64,000 nt of DNA from Paraburkholderia ginsengiterrae (GTDB lineage: Bacteria > Pseudomonadota > Gammaproteobacteria > Burkholderiales > Burkholderiaceae), in NCBI RefSeq assembly GCF_001645125.1, contig NZ_LXKA01000382.1, forward strand, positions 62,001 through 126,000, in the 5' to 3' direction. Below the pieces are notes generated by a model, which saw nothing but the letters and a program-made list of their open reading frames with translations, was not told the DNA's origin and did not search any database. The position numbers and the translations under genes are program-made. This document shows positions 35,962 through 46,390 of the stretch, in pieces; within the stretch, counting starts at the first letter, position 1; each line of letters opens with the position of its first letter.

Positions 35962-38172
35962 ATGACGACCGATCTCGATCTCAAGGACGCGGTGCGCCCG
36001 TCACGCCGGACCTTCCTGAAAGCCGCCGGCGCCGCCGCGGCAGTGGGTCTCACCATCGGCTTCGAATGGGCGGGCATGGGCCGCCGCGCGCTCGCCGCCA
36101 ATCTGCCCAACGCGACGTTCGCGCCGAATGCGTTCCTGCGCGTTGCGCCGGACAACACCGTCACGGTTATCGCGAAGCACGTCGAGATGGGCCAGGGCGC
36201 TTACACCGGCATCGCGACGATCGTCGCGGAAGAGCTGGATGCGAACTGGCAGGACGTACGTGTCGAAAGCGCGCCCGCCGATGCGAAGCGCTACGCGAAT
36301 CTAGCGTTCGGCACGATCCAGGGCACGGGCGGCAGCTCGGCGATGGCCAACTCGTGGACGCAATTGCGCGAAGCCGGCGCTAAAGCGCGCGCGATGCTGG
36401 TCTCCGCCGCCGCTGCGCAGTGGAAAGTGCCCGCGTCCGACTTGACGACGCGCGACGGCAGCGTTCATCACGCGGCCACGAACCGGACCGCGGCGTACGG
36501 CTCGCTCGCGTCGGCCGCGTCACGCTTGCCGGTTCCCGACAAGGTCACGCTCAAGTCGCCGAAGGATTTTCGCTTGATCGGCCATCAGCTGCCGCGCGTC
36601 GACGTGCCGTCTAAAACCGATGGCACCGCGCAGTTCACGCTCGACGTGACGTTCACCGGCATGCTGGTCGCGCTGCTGCAGCGACCGCCGCTGTTCGGCG
36701 CGACGGTCAAGTCGTTCGATGCGTCGGCCGCGAAAGCCGTGCCGGGCGTCGTCTCGGTCGTGCAGGTGCCGGGCGGCGTCGCCGTGGTCGCTAAGGGCTT
36801 CTGGGCGGCGAAGCAGGGCCGCGATGGGCTGAAGGTCGAATGGGACGAGACGAATGCCGAAAAGCGCAGCTCGGACGCGATCATGGCCGAATACCGGCAG
36901 CTCGCCGAGCGGCCCGGCGCATCCGCCCGCAAGGAAGGCGATGCGACACAGGCGCTTGCGGGCGCGGCGAAGAAAATCTCGGCCACCTACACGTTCCCGT
37001 ATCTCGCTCACGCCCCCATGGAGCCGCTCGACGCCGTCGTCAAACTCACCGCCGACAGCTGTGAGATCTGGGCCGGCGACCAGTTCCAGACCATCGACCA
37101 GGGCAACGCCGCGCACACGGCGGGGCTCGATCCGCAGCAGGTGAAGATTCACACGCTGTACGCGGGCGGCAGCTTCGGGCGGCGCGCGAACACGCGCTCG
37201 GACTATATCGTCGAGGCCGTGTCGATCGCGAAGGCGCTGGGTGCGAACGGCACGCCGGTCAAGCTGCAATGGACCCGCGAGGACGACATCCACGGCGGCC
37301 TCTACCGGCCGATGTACTTTCACAAGCTCGATGCGGGCCTCACCGCCGACGGCAAGCTGGTCGGCTGGCGGCATCGCATCGTTGGCCAGTCGATCCTCGC
37401 CGGCACGCCGTTCGCCAGCATGATGGTCAAAGACGGCATCGACGGGACGTCTGTCGAAGGGGCTGCTAACGTGGCCTACGCGATTCCGAACATCTCGGTC
37501 GAATTGACGACCACGCAGACCGGCGTGCCCGTGTTGTGGTGGCGGGTGGTCGGCAGCTCGCACACGGCGTTCGCGGTCGAGGCGTTCATGGACGAAGCCG
37601 CGCACGCTGCGGGCAAGGACCCGTTCGAGTTCCGCCGCGATCTGCTCGCGCACGAGCCGCGCATGCGGGCCGTGCTCGAACTCGCCGCGCAGAAAGCGGG
37701 CTGGGATCCGGCCAAGCCGCTTCCGAAAGGGCGCGGGCGTGGCATCGCGGTGGCCGAGGCGTTCCAGACGTTCGTGGCGCAGGTGGCGGAAGTCTCCGTC
37801 GACAAGGACGGCAATGTGAAGGTGGAGCGCGTTGTCTGTGCGGTGGATTGCGGCACGCCGATCAATCCCGACGTCATCGCCGCGCAGATGGAAGGCGGTA
37901 TCGGCTTCGGTCTCGGCGCGGCGTTGCACAGCGCGATCACGCTGAAGGACGGCAAGGTCGAGCAGAACAACTTCGACAGCTACCAGGTGCTGCGGATTGC
38001 CGAGATGCCCAAGGTCGAAGTGCATATCGTGCCGTCGGGCGAAGCGCCGACGGGTGTCGGCGAACCGGGTGTCGCGCCGGTCGGGCCGGCGGTGGCGAAC
38101 GCGATCTTCGCGGCCACCGGCAGGCGGATCCAGTCGTTGCCGTTCCCTGCCGCTTCAGACAAGACCGCCTGA
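35962..38172 (+). CDS. Mo-hydroxylase large subunit (xanthine dehydrogenase family, IorB-like)
   Basis: 736 residues. A twin-arginine leader ([21 protein letters not shown]) directs the folded, cofactor-loaded enzyme to the periplasm, probably with the IorA-like partner by hitchhiking. Molybdopterin-binding segments include [34 protein letters not shown] and the C-terminal [18 protein letters not shown], in which Glu701 is the expected catalytic base. It oxidises an aldehyde or N-heterocycle. The gap to the small-subunit gene is two bases. No XdhC-like maturation factor is adjacent. Substrate not assignable; isoquinoline is only the family name. Confidence 0.92.
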   Translation: MTTDLDLKDAVRPSRRTFLKAAGAAAAVGLTIGFEWAGMGRRALAANLPNATFAPNAFLRVAPDNTVTVIAKHVEMGQGAYTGIATIVAEELDANWQDVRVESAPADAKRYANLAFGTIQGTGGSSAMANSWTQLREAGAKARAMLVSAAAAQWKVPASDLTTRDGSVHHAATNRTAAYGSLASAASRLPVPDKVTLKSPKDFRLIGHQLPRVDVPSKTDGTAQFTLDVTFTGMLVALLQRPPLFGATVKSFDASAAKAVPGVVSVVQVPGGVAVVAKGFWAAKQGRDGLKVEWDETNAEKRSSDAIMAEYRQLAERPGASARKEGDATQALAGAAKKISATYTFPYLAHAPMEPLDAVVKLTADSCEIWAGDQFQTIDQGNAAHTAGLDPQQVKIHTLYAGGSFGRRANTRSDYIVEAVSIAKALGANGTPVKLQWTREDDIHGGLYRPMYFHKLDAGLTADGKLVGWRHRIVGQSILAGTPFASMMVKDGIDGTSVEGAANVAYAIPNISVELTTTQTGVPVLWWRVVGSSHTAFAVEAFMDEAAHAAGKDPFEFRRDLLAHEPRMRAVLELAAQKAGWDPAKPLPKGRGRGIAVAEAFQTFVAQVAEVSVDKDGNVKVERVVCAVDCGTPINPDVIAAQMEGGIGFGLGAALHSAITLKDGKVEQNNFDSYQVLRIAEMPKVEVHIVPSGEAPTGVGEPGVAPVGPAVANAIFAATGRRIQSLPFPAASDKTA

Positions 38173-38219
38173 CGGGCAACCCGCAGAGGGCGCGCCTTTT
38201 CGCCTTGAGGCCGTGAATT

Positions 38220-38250
38220 GCGCTCCCGCGTGTTTGCCACGCGGGAGCGC
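38220..38250. terminator. Strong hairpin between convergent genes
   Basis: A perfect 13-bp stem, GCGCTCCCGCGTG (38220-38232) with CACGCGGGAGCGC (38238-38250), loop TTTGC. It lies 48 bp past the Mo-hydroxylase stop and 22 bp beyond the stop of the minus-strand gene, so it can serve both directions; there is no long T-tract. Confidence 0.6.
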
Positions 38251-38271
38251 CACATCGCTTAACGCGGGTTG

Positions 38272-38565
38272 TCAGTATTCGTGATGTTCGTGGTCGTGAT
38301 CGCGGTCGCGCTGCGAGTAACGATCATGCGGATGGCGGTGCATCCATTCATCGCGCTCCCAATAACGGTGGCCGTCCCAGTAGCGCTCGCCGTGCCAGCC
38401 GAGCGCGATCGTCACGCCATGGGCGGGAGCCGGCCCTTCGTACCTCGGTTGCGGCGGTGGCGGCGCGACGTAGACTTGCGCGAACGCCGAGCCCGCCATG
38501 GCGAGTGCAGTGCCTGCCACGAGCGTCATCAGAATCGAACGCGTTGGTTTCATCATAGGTTTCAT
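38272..38565 (-). CDS. Small exported protein with Tyr/Trp-rich tail
   Basis: 97 residues: signal peptide (KPTRSILMTLVAGTALAMAGSAFA), proline-rich PPPPQPRYEGP, then LGWHGERYWDGHRYWERDEWMHRH, which resembles the W-x-x-G-x-Y / YXWGXW repeat of BcpO-like proteins in Burkholderiaceae, and an Asp/His-rich C-terminus that could bind metal. GGAGGT precedes the ATG at 38565. Function unknown; periplasmic or outer-membrane associated. It is convergent with the Mo-hydroxylase gene. Confidence 0.75.
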   Translation of the reverse strand: MKPMMKPTRSILMTLVAGTALAMAGSAFAQVYVAPPPPQPRYEGPAPAHGVTIALGWHGERYWDGHRYWERDEWMHRHPHDRYSQRDRDHDHEHHEY

Positions 38566-38800
38566 CGTGTACCTCCATCAGATACCCGAAATTGAGCATG
38601 GCTCGTACCTGATCGAAGGGGAGATGGCGCCATGAGCAAGTCCATCGGGAATCAACCAGTAGAACGGTTGAACGAGCGTTAGACGCGGTTCCGTACTACG
38701 AGAATTCGAGGAGCGATTTCAGGCGTTTATTACATCGAAAACCTCGAAATGCGACATAGTACGGCTAGCTCTCGTTAACCCTGTGTCTCGTTCGGAATCC

Positions 38801-39103
38801 ATGCGCAACCTCGCCTATCTGCTTCTCCCGCTCACGCTTGCCTCGCCGCTCCCGGCCACGGCGTTCGGCATGGACAATCCAGACTACGATCAATGCATCC
38901 TGCAATCGCTGAGGAACAGCCAAAGCAACGTGGCGGCAGAAGCCATCCGGCGCTCGTGCGAAGCGCTATACAGAAACGGCGCGCTGCTCCTGCCTCGCGA
39001 AAGGTCGTATCACGTGTGTGTGCTGGAGAACGTGCAGAGCGTGAGAGACGGATATGCGGTTCAACAGATTCTGCGAGCGTGTCAGCGCCAGAATCAGATG
39101 TAA
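38801..39103 (+). CDS. Small secreted cysteine protein, VF_A0006-like
   Basis: 100 residues from ATG 38801, with CGGAAT five bases upstream; a GTG at 38783 would add six residues. Signal peptide about 1-22 (ending ATAFG). The mature part has four spaced cysteines (QCILQSLRNSQSNVAAEAIRRSCEALY, then YHVCVLENVQSVRDGYAVQQILRACQRQ), forming two similar C-x(n)-C halves, as in the VF_A0006 four-cysteine family of uncharacterised periplasmic proteins. Two disulfides are likely. It stands alone. Confidence 0.65.
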   Translation: MRNLAYLLLPLTLASPLPATAFGMDNPDYDQCILQSLRNSQSNVAAEAIRRSCEALYRNGALLLPRERSYHVCVLENVQSVRDGYAVQQILRACQRQNQM

Positions 39104-39488
39104 GTCGTTTCGGAGTGCTGTTCATCGAATCGCTCCAGCTCATCGAGCTGATCATGCGAACCGGCAGCTTTGCCGTCGCGGCCTGGGCGCCGCACCGGAT
39201 GCCCTCGGACGTCAGGCAGACACTCTGCTCCACGCAATAACGCCAAGAAAGCAAATTGTAATATCGGAGTGGGCGGCAGCCTTAGTGCGCAGCACTCGGG
39301 AATGCATGGGCTTGAGCCACGGCCGCTCAGCGTCGTAAAATCGTGGCACATCGGTTTGGGGGCCCAGCAATGTGTCTGGTTTCTCGTTGCGATTTCAGTC
39401 AGGAAACCCGGCAATGCCCGGCGCTATTCCAACCTGCCTCGTTCCATGAGGCCCGTGGCTATTGCGGAATCATCTTTGAGCCCGCGCC
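39104..39488. other. Intergenic region upstream of the sugar ABC operon
   Basis: 385 bp. It should carry the promoter of the sugar ABC and fuconate operon. Frames here have no family resemblance; I see no adjacent regulator gene and no clear palindrome beyond a short CAGCTC/GAGCTG repeat near 39135. Confidence 0.4.
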
Positions 39489-41003
<1,515 letters not shown>

Positions 41004-41019
41004 GCCTCAAGAGGACCCT

Positions 41020-42045
41020 ATGACACTGCCATCGGATACGTCGGCGCTAGCTAATGACGGACGTTCATCGAGCCTCAGAGCCCGTGTGCTGGCTCCGACC
41101 GCTCTGCAGAAGCTGCTCGCTTTCACGAGTCTGATCCTGCTGCTGGTTTTCTTCAGCTTCGCTTCGCCCGCCTTCATGCAGATGGACAACATGCTGGGCA
41201 TTTTGCAGGCGACGGCGGTCAACGGCGTGCTGGCGATTGCCTGTACGTTCATCATTATCACGGGAGGCATCGATCTGTCGGTCGGCACGCTGATGACCTT
41301 TACCGCAGTCATTTGCGGCGTGTTTCTTACCTTCTGGCATATGCCGATGTGGGTCGGCGTAGTCGCCGCCATTGGCACGGGCGCGCTCTGCGGGACCATT
41401 TCCGGAACCCTCACGGCGAAGATGAAGATCCCGCCGTTCATTGCCACCCTGGGCATGATGCTGCTGCTAAAAGGACTGTCGCTGGTCGTCTCGGCCGACA
41501 AGCCGATCTATTTCAACGACACCGAGAACTTCTACATGATCTCGCAGGATTCGTTGATCGGTTATTTTCTGCCGAGCGTGCCGGTGCCGAATGCCGTGCT
41601 GATTCTGTTCTTCCTCGCCATCGTGAGTTCGATCACGCTGAATCGCACGGCACTTGGCCGCTACACCTTCGCGCTCGGCAGCAATGAAGAGGCGGTGCGC
41701 CTTTCCGGCGTGAATGTCGACCGGTGGAAGATCGCGATTTACGGTCTGGGCGGAGCGATTTGCGGCATTGCGGGGCTGCTCATCGCCTCGCGCCTGAATT
41801 CGGCTCAGCCGGCGCTCGGCCAGGGTTATGAACTCGAGGCGATCGCCGCGGTGGTGATTGGCGGCACGTCGCTCAGCGGCGGTTCGGGCACGATTCTCGG
41901 CACGATCATCGGCGCTTTCATTATGAGCGTGCTGACCAACGGCCTGCGCATCATGTCCGTCGCGCAGGAATGGCAGATCGTGGTCACGGGTCTCATCATC
42001 ATTCTCGCGGTCTACGCCGACATCCTGCGACGCAGGAAGAGCTGA
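41020..42045 (+). CDS. Sugar ABC transporter permease (RbsC type)
   Basis: 341 residues with about ten hydrophobic segments. CUT2 permease markers are TCTFIIITGGIDLSVGTLMTF, the IPPFIATLGMM loop, GRYTFALGSNEEAVRLSGVNVDRWKIAIYGL (coupling helix) and GGTSLSGGSGTILGTIIGAFIM. It pairs as a homodimer with the two-domain ATPase encoded just upstream. The spacing of 16 bp and the shared direction make co-transcription nearly certain. Confidence 0.93.
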   Translation: MTLPSDTSALANDGRSSSLRARVLAPTALQKLLAFTSLILLLVFFSFASPAFMQMDNMLGILQATAVNGVLAIACTFIIITGGIDLSVGTLMTFTAVICGVFLTFWHMPMWVGVVAAIGTGALCGTISGTLTAKMKIPPFIATLGMMLLLKGLSLVVSADKPIYFNDTENFYMISQDSLIGYFLPSVPVPNAVLILFFLAIVSSITLNRTALGRYTFALGSNEEAVRLSGVNVDRWKIAIYGLGGAICGIAGLLIASRLNSAQPALGQGYELEAIAAVVIGGTSLSGGSGTILGTIIGAFIMSVLTNGLRIMSVAQEWQIVVTGLIIILAVYADILRRRKS

Positions 42046-42133
42046 CACCGCGCTGGACGAAATCAAGACGGGGGAGCGAGTCAGGCTTCCTTAACAACAG
42101 AAGGAGATGGTCCACCCTAAGAGGAGCAATACC

Positions 42134-43075
42134 ATGTTGAATAGAAGAATATTGAGTGTCGTCGTTGGCCTGGGTGCACTCGTTGTCGGGACGAATTTTG
42201 CGCTTGCGGAAGAAGCTTATATTCCGCTCGTGTCGAAAGGTTTTCAGCACCAGTTCTGGCAGGCGGTGAAGTCCGGCGCCGAACAGGCGGCGAAGGAGCA
42301 TCACGTGCGGATCACCTTCGAAGGTCCGGAAACCGAGGCCATGGTCGATAAGCAGATCGACATGCTCTCGGCCGCGCTCGCGAAGAAACCGCAGGCGCTC
42401 GGCATCGCCGCGCTCGACAGCAAGGCGGCCATTCCGCTTCTGAAGCGGGCACAGGCCTCCAAAATACCGGTCATCGCGTTCGACTCCGGCGTGGACAGCG
42501 ACATCCCGCTGACCACCTGCGCAACGGACAACCTTGCCGCGGCCGCGCTCGCCGCCGACAAGATGGCCGAGGCGATCGGCGATTCCGGTGAAGTGGGCGT
42601 GATCGTCCACGACCAGACCAGCCGCACGGGTATTGATCGCCGCGACGGTTTCCTGAACGAGATGAAGGCCAAGCATCCGAACATCAAGATTGTTTCTGTC
42701 CAGTACGGCGGCGGCGACCATCTGAAGTCGGCGGAGATCGCCAAGGCGATGATTCAGGCCAATCCCAACCTGAAGGGCATCTTCGGCGCCAATGAAGGCT
42801 CGGCGGAAGGCGCGGCGATCGGCGTCAAGGAATCGGGCAAGAAGCTCGTGCTGATCGGCTATGACTCCGGCAAGGAGCAAAAAGAGGACATCAACTCGGG
42901 CTTGATGGCCGGCGCCATTACACAGAACCCGGTCGGCATCGGCAAATGCGTCGTCGACTCCGCGGTGAAGGCGCTCAAGGGCGAGAAGCTGCCCAGGAAA
43001 GTCGACACGGGCTTCTACTGGTACGACAAGAGCAACATGAGCGATCCGAAGATCGCCGCCGTGCTCTACGATTGA
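42134..43075 (+). CDS. Sugar ABC transporter substrate-binding protein (RbsB-like)
   Basis: 313 residues. Signal peptide MLNRRILSVVVGLGALVVG ending near FALAEE; start ATG 42134 behind GAGGAG. Periplasmic binding protein type 1 fold: YIPLVSKGFQHQFWQAVKSGAEQAAKEH, DSKAAIPLLKRAQASKIPVIAFDSGVDSD and IFGANEGSAEGAAIGVKESG are typical. It captures the sugar in the periplasm for the preceding transporter. The A-T-D-N-L-A-A-A-A-L-A-A-D segment contains the usual ligand-site aspartate region. Third gene of the operon; a 159-bp gap separates it from fuconate dehydratase. Confidence 0.92.
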   Translation: MLNRRILSVVVGLGALVVGTNFALAEEAYIPLVSKGFQHQFWQAVKSGAEQAAKEHHVRITFEGPETEAMVDKQIDMLSAALAKKPQALGIAALDSKAAIPLLKRAQASKIPVIAFDSGVDSDIPLTTCATDNLAAAALAADKMAEAIGDSGEVGVIVHDQTSRTGIDRRDGFLNEMKAKHPNIKIVSVQYGGGDHLKSAEIAKAMIQANPNLKGIFGANEGSAEGAAIGVKESGKKLVLIGYDSGKEQKEDINSGLMAGAITQNPVGIGKCVVDSAVKALKGEKLPRKVDTGFYWYDKSNMSDPKIAAVLYD

Positions 43076-43234
43076 CCAGCGCCGCCGGGGCGCGAAGGCG
43101 GGGAAGGGCGCGGTCCTTCCTTTGCTCTTCGTGACCCCGCAACGCGGCAGAAATGCCGGCATTGCAACGCACCAACCCGTTTCGCCCTGCCTCACCGGCA
43201 GAGGCCGATCGCCGTTGCCTGGGAGCGTGTTCAG

Positions 43235-44533
43235 ATGACCAAGATCGTCAAGCTGTCTGTCCGGGATATCCGATTCCCGACCTCGCGTTCACTCGACGGC
43301 TCCGACGCGATGAACGCCGCGCCGGACTACTCCGCCACCTATGTGACGCTCGAAACGGATTCGCCGCAGGCGCTCACGGGCCATGGTCTCACTTTCACGA
43401 TCGGGCGCGGCAACGAGATTTGCGTCACTGCGGCACAAGCGCTCGCACCCCTGGTGGTCGGCAAAACGCTCGAGGATATTGCTGCGAACATGGGGGCGTT
43501 CTGGCGCGCGCTGACCTCGGATAGCCAGTTGCGCTGGATCGGCCCGGACAAGGGCGCCATTCACCTGGCAACGGCAGCGGTGGTGAATGCCGTGTGGGAC
43601 CTCTGGGCCAAATCGGCAGGCAAGCCGGTGTGGAAACTGCTCGTCGACATGAGCCCGGAAGAACTCGTGCGTTGTCTTGACTTCCGCTATGTGACCGATG
43701 CGATCACACCGCAAGAGGCCATTGCGATGCTGCACCGGCATGCGAAGACACGCGGCGAGCGGGAGAAAGAAATGCTTGCACACGGCTATCCGGCTTACAC
43801 GACGTCGGCCGGCTGGCTTGGCTATGACGACAACAAGATCCGCCGGCTCGCCCGTGAGGGCGTCGCCCAGGGCTGGACGCACTTCAAGCAGAAGGTGGGC
43901 GGCAATCTCGAAGAAGATATGCGCCGCGCCCGCATCCTGCGTGAAGAAATTGGCCAGGACCGCAAGCTGATGATGGACGCGAACCAGGTGTGGGATGTCG
44001 ATGAAGCGGTGGCGAACATGCGCAGGCTGGCGGAGTTCGACCCTTGGTGGATCGAGGAGCCCACGAGCCCCGATGACATTCTCGGCCACGCGGCCATCCG
44101 GCAGCGGCTTCGACCCATTGGCGTCGCGACAGGCGAGCACTGCCAGAACCGCGTGATGTTCAAGCAGTTGCTGCAGGCGCAGGCCATCGACTTCTGTCAG
44201 ATCGACAGCTGCCGCCTGGGTGGACTCAACGAAGTGATCGTCGTCCTGCTGATGGCGGCGAAATTCGGCGTGCCCGTGTGTCCGCACGCGGGTGGCGTGG
44301 GCTTGTGCGAATACGTGCAGCACATTTCGCTGTTCGACTATATCTGCGTGTCGGCTTCGCTGGAGAAACGGGTGCTCGAATACGTGGACCATCTCCATGA
44401 GCACTTCGTCGATCCCGTCGTGATCCGCAGCGGACATTACATGCCGCCGCAGCGCCCGGGCTACAGCATCGAAATGCATGCTGCGTCCCTTGATCAGTAC
44501 AGTTTTCCCGACGGCCCGACCTGGCGGACCTGA
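43235..44533 (+). CDS. L-fuconate dehydratase
   Basis: 432 residues, enolase superfamily (mandelate racemase subgroup). It dehydrates L-fuconate to 2-keto-3-deoxy-L-fuconate, using Mg2+. Catalytic and metal residues fall at the numbers known for the Xanthomonas enzyme: Lys220 (HFKQKVGG), Asp248 (MMDANQVW), Glu274 (WWIEEP), Glu301 (ATGEHCQN) and His351 (CPHAGGVG). Length also matches. This is strong evidence for substrate and predicts an oxidative L-fucose route. Fucose dehydrogenase, lactonase and the downstream aldolase or dehydrogenase are not in the window. Confidence 0.93.
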   Translation: MTKIVKLSVRDIRFPTSRSLDGSDAMNAAPDYSATYVTLETDSPQALTGHGLTFTIGRGNEICVTAAQALAPLVVGKTLEDIAANMGAFWRALTSDSQLRWIGPDKGAIHLATAAVVNAVWDLWAKSAGKPVWKLLVDMSPEELVRCLDFRYVTDAITPQEAIAMLHRHAKTRGEREKEMLAHGYPAYTTSAGWLGYDDNKIRRLAREGVAQGWTHFKQKVGGNLEEDMRRARILREEIGQDRKLMMDANQVWDVDEAVANMRRLAEFDPWWIEEPTSPDDILGHAAIRQRLRPIGVATGEHCQNRVMFKQLLQAQAIDFCQIDSCRLGGLNEVIVVLLMAAKFGVPVCPHAGGVGLCEYVQHISLFDYICVSASLEKRVLEYVDHLHEHFVDPVVIRSGHYMPPQRPGYSIEMHAASLDQYSFPDGPTWRT

Positions 44534-44614
44534 AGCCGTGCGCGCGGCGATCAGACTTTCTATCCAAGCCAATAATCATGTCGGCCTACTTACAAGTCGG
44601 ACGGAGGCAGTACC

Positions 44615-46348
44615 ATGAAACCAGCAGTATCGACGGAGTCTCATCCGCATCGCATCCCGTTCTTGCAGGGACTTCTGCCCTTCAATTCCGCGCAGCTGCC
44701 GCATGACATTATTGCCGGGATCACGCTCGCGGCCCTGGGCATCCCGGAGGTGATGGGATACACGAAGATTTCCGGCACACCTACCGTCACCGGCCTTTAT
44801 ACGATCTTGCTGCCGCTCATCGCGTTTGTCGTTTTTGGCGCGTCGCGTCAGCTGGTGGTCGCGGCGGACTCCGCGACCGCGGCTATTCTCGCGGGTACGC
44901 TCACGGCCGTCGCCGCGTTAGGCAGCAAAGAATATATCGGTCTCACGAGCACGGTGGCGCTGACGGTTGCCGTGATGCTCGTGTTCGCACGCATCTTCAG
45001 GCTGGGCTTTCTGGCGGACTTTCTTTCTCGCAGCGCCCTGATCGGCTTCCTGACCGGCGTGGGCGTGCAGGTCGCGGCAGGCGAACTTGCCGGCCTGTTC
45101 GGGCTCGCGAAGCAGGGGCATGGCCCGGTCATGCAACTGGTGTCCGTGGTTCAACGCGTGGCCGAGGCGAGCTACTCCACCACGGTGCTTTCGCTTGCCG
45201 TTCTCGCGGTGATCATCGGGTGCAAGCGGCTGACGCCGCGCGCGCCGGGCGCGTTGATCGCCGTGATCGGTTCCATCGTGGCGAGCGGCGTGTTCAATTT
45301 CGCCGGGCATGGCATTGCCGTAACGGGCGAAGTGCCTGGCGGGCTGCCGTCGCTGTTCCTGCCGCCGCTGCACGTGAGCGAGATCAACCAGGTGCTGGCC
45401 ACGGCGGCGTCGTGCTTTATCGTCATCATTGCGCAGAGTGCCGCGACGGCGCGCGCGTACGCCAATCGCTACAACGAAAAGGGCGACGACAATGCCGACA
45501 TCATCGGTCTCGCCGCCGCGAACGCAGCGGCTGCGTTCACCGGCACCTTCGTGGTGAACGGCAGTCCGACCAAGACCGAGATGGTCGACGATGCGGGAGG
45601 CCGAACCCAGGCAGCCCATCTGACGACGGCCGTGATCGTGCTGCTGGTGCTGCTCTTTCTCACGAGGCCGCTCAGTCTTCTGCCTGCCGCCGTGCTGTCG
45701 GCGATTGTCTTCATGATCGGCGTGAAGCTGATCGACGTGAAGGGCATGATTGAACTTTATCGCCTGCAGAAAGACGAATTCGTGGTCGCGTTGCTCACTG
45801 CGTGCGTGGTCGTGTTTGTCGACGTGATGCACGGCATTCTCGCGGCTGTCGTGCTGTCGCTGATCGCGCATGCGCGGCATAGTTACCATCTGCGCACGCG
45901 CGTGTTGACCCGCAGCCCGATCGGCCGCTGGATCGACCATCCGGTCGCGCCGAATGTGCTTGCGGCGCCCGGCATCGTCGTCTACCGGTTCGAAGCGGAT
46001 CTGTTCTATGCGAACACCGGCCGCTTCACGGAGGAGGTGCTTAGGCTTGTCAACGAGGCCAATCCGCCGTTGCGTTGGGTGGTGATCGACGCGTCCGAGA
46101 TCAACAACATCGACTACACTGCCGGCAAGACGCTGGTCCAGTTGGGCATCGAGCTCGACCAGCGCGGCGTGGGCATCGCCTCGGTCGCGCCCCCGACAGG
46201 TGTAAGGCATGAGCTTGAACGGTATAGGGCACTGCGCTCGGGCGGCACGCATCGCGAGATCTTCGCGACGGTGGATGCCGCGGTCGACGGGCTACGCGAT
46301 ATTCCGCCACCTGGGGCCGCACCTTCGCCGGTTGTCAAACCGGAATGA
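44615..46348 (+). CDS. SulP-family anion transporter with STAS domain
   Basis: 577 residues. The transmembrane part (about 25-410) includes the family start PFNSAQLPHDIIAGITLAALGIPEVMGYTKISGTPTVTGLYTILLP; an STAS domain follows (about 455-560) with WVVIDASEINNIDYTAGKTLVQLGIEL. SulP proteins exchange or symport sulfate, bicarbonate or dicarboxylates; the substrate is not decidable here. ATG 44615 lies behind CGGAGGCAG. The DUF2252 gene starts 42 bp downstream on the same strand, so the two are probably co-transcribed. Confidence 0.92.
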   Translation: MKPAVSTESHPHRIPFLQGLLPFNSAQLPHDIIAGITLAALGIPEVMGYTKISGTPTVTGLYTILLPLIAFVVFGASRQLVVAADSATAAILAGTLTAVAALGSKEYIGLTSTVALTVAVMLVFARIFRLGFLADFLSRSALIGFLTGVGVQVAAGELAGLFGLAKQGHGPVMQLVSVVQRVAEASYSTTVLSLAVLAVIIGCKRLTPRAPGALIAVIGSIVASGVFNFAGHGIAVTGEVPGGLPSLFLPPLHVSEINQVLATAASCFIVIIAQSAATARAYANRYNEKGDDNADIIGLAAANAAAAFTGTFVVNGSPTKTEMVDDAGGRTQAAHLTTAVIVLLVLLFLTRPLSLLPAAVLSAIVFMIGVKLIDVKGMIELYRLQKDEFVVALLTACVVVFVDVMHGILAAVVLSLIAHARHSYHLRTRVLTRSPIGRWIDHPVAPNVLAAPGIVVYRFEADLFYANTGRFTEEVLRLVNEANPPLRWVVIDASEINNIDYTAGKTLVQLGIELDQRGVGIASVAPPTGVRHELERYRALRSGGTHREIFATVDAAVDGLRDIPPPGAAPSPVVKPE

Positions 46349-46390
46349 AGCAAGACCCATACTGGCATCATTTGAAACTGGAGGCCGCAC

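Noticed and set aside
36520-38025. A 501-codon open frame on the minus strand inside the Mo-hydroxylase gene
   Set aside because: Antisense shadow of a GC-rich gene; its translation is Arg/His-rich with no family, while the + strand frame has clear Mo-hydroxylase motifs.
41999-43195. A 398-codon minus-strand frame opposite the sugar-binding protein
   Set aside because: Antisense shadow; no ribosome site or domain, and it crosses three coding boundaries of the real operon.
44918-46252. A 444-codon minus-strand frame opposite the SulP gene
   Set aside because: Shadow frame dominated by Arg, His and Asp; the + strand encodes a complete SulP-STAS protein.
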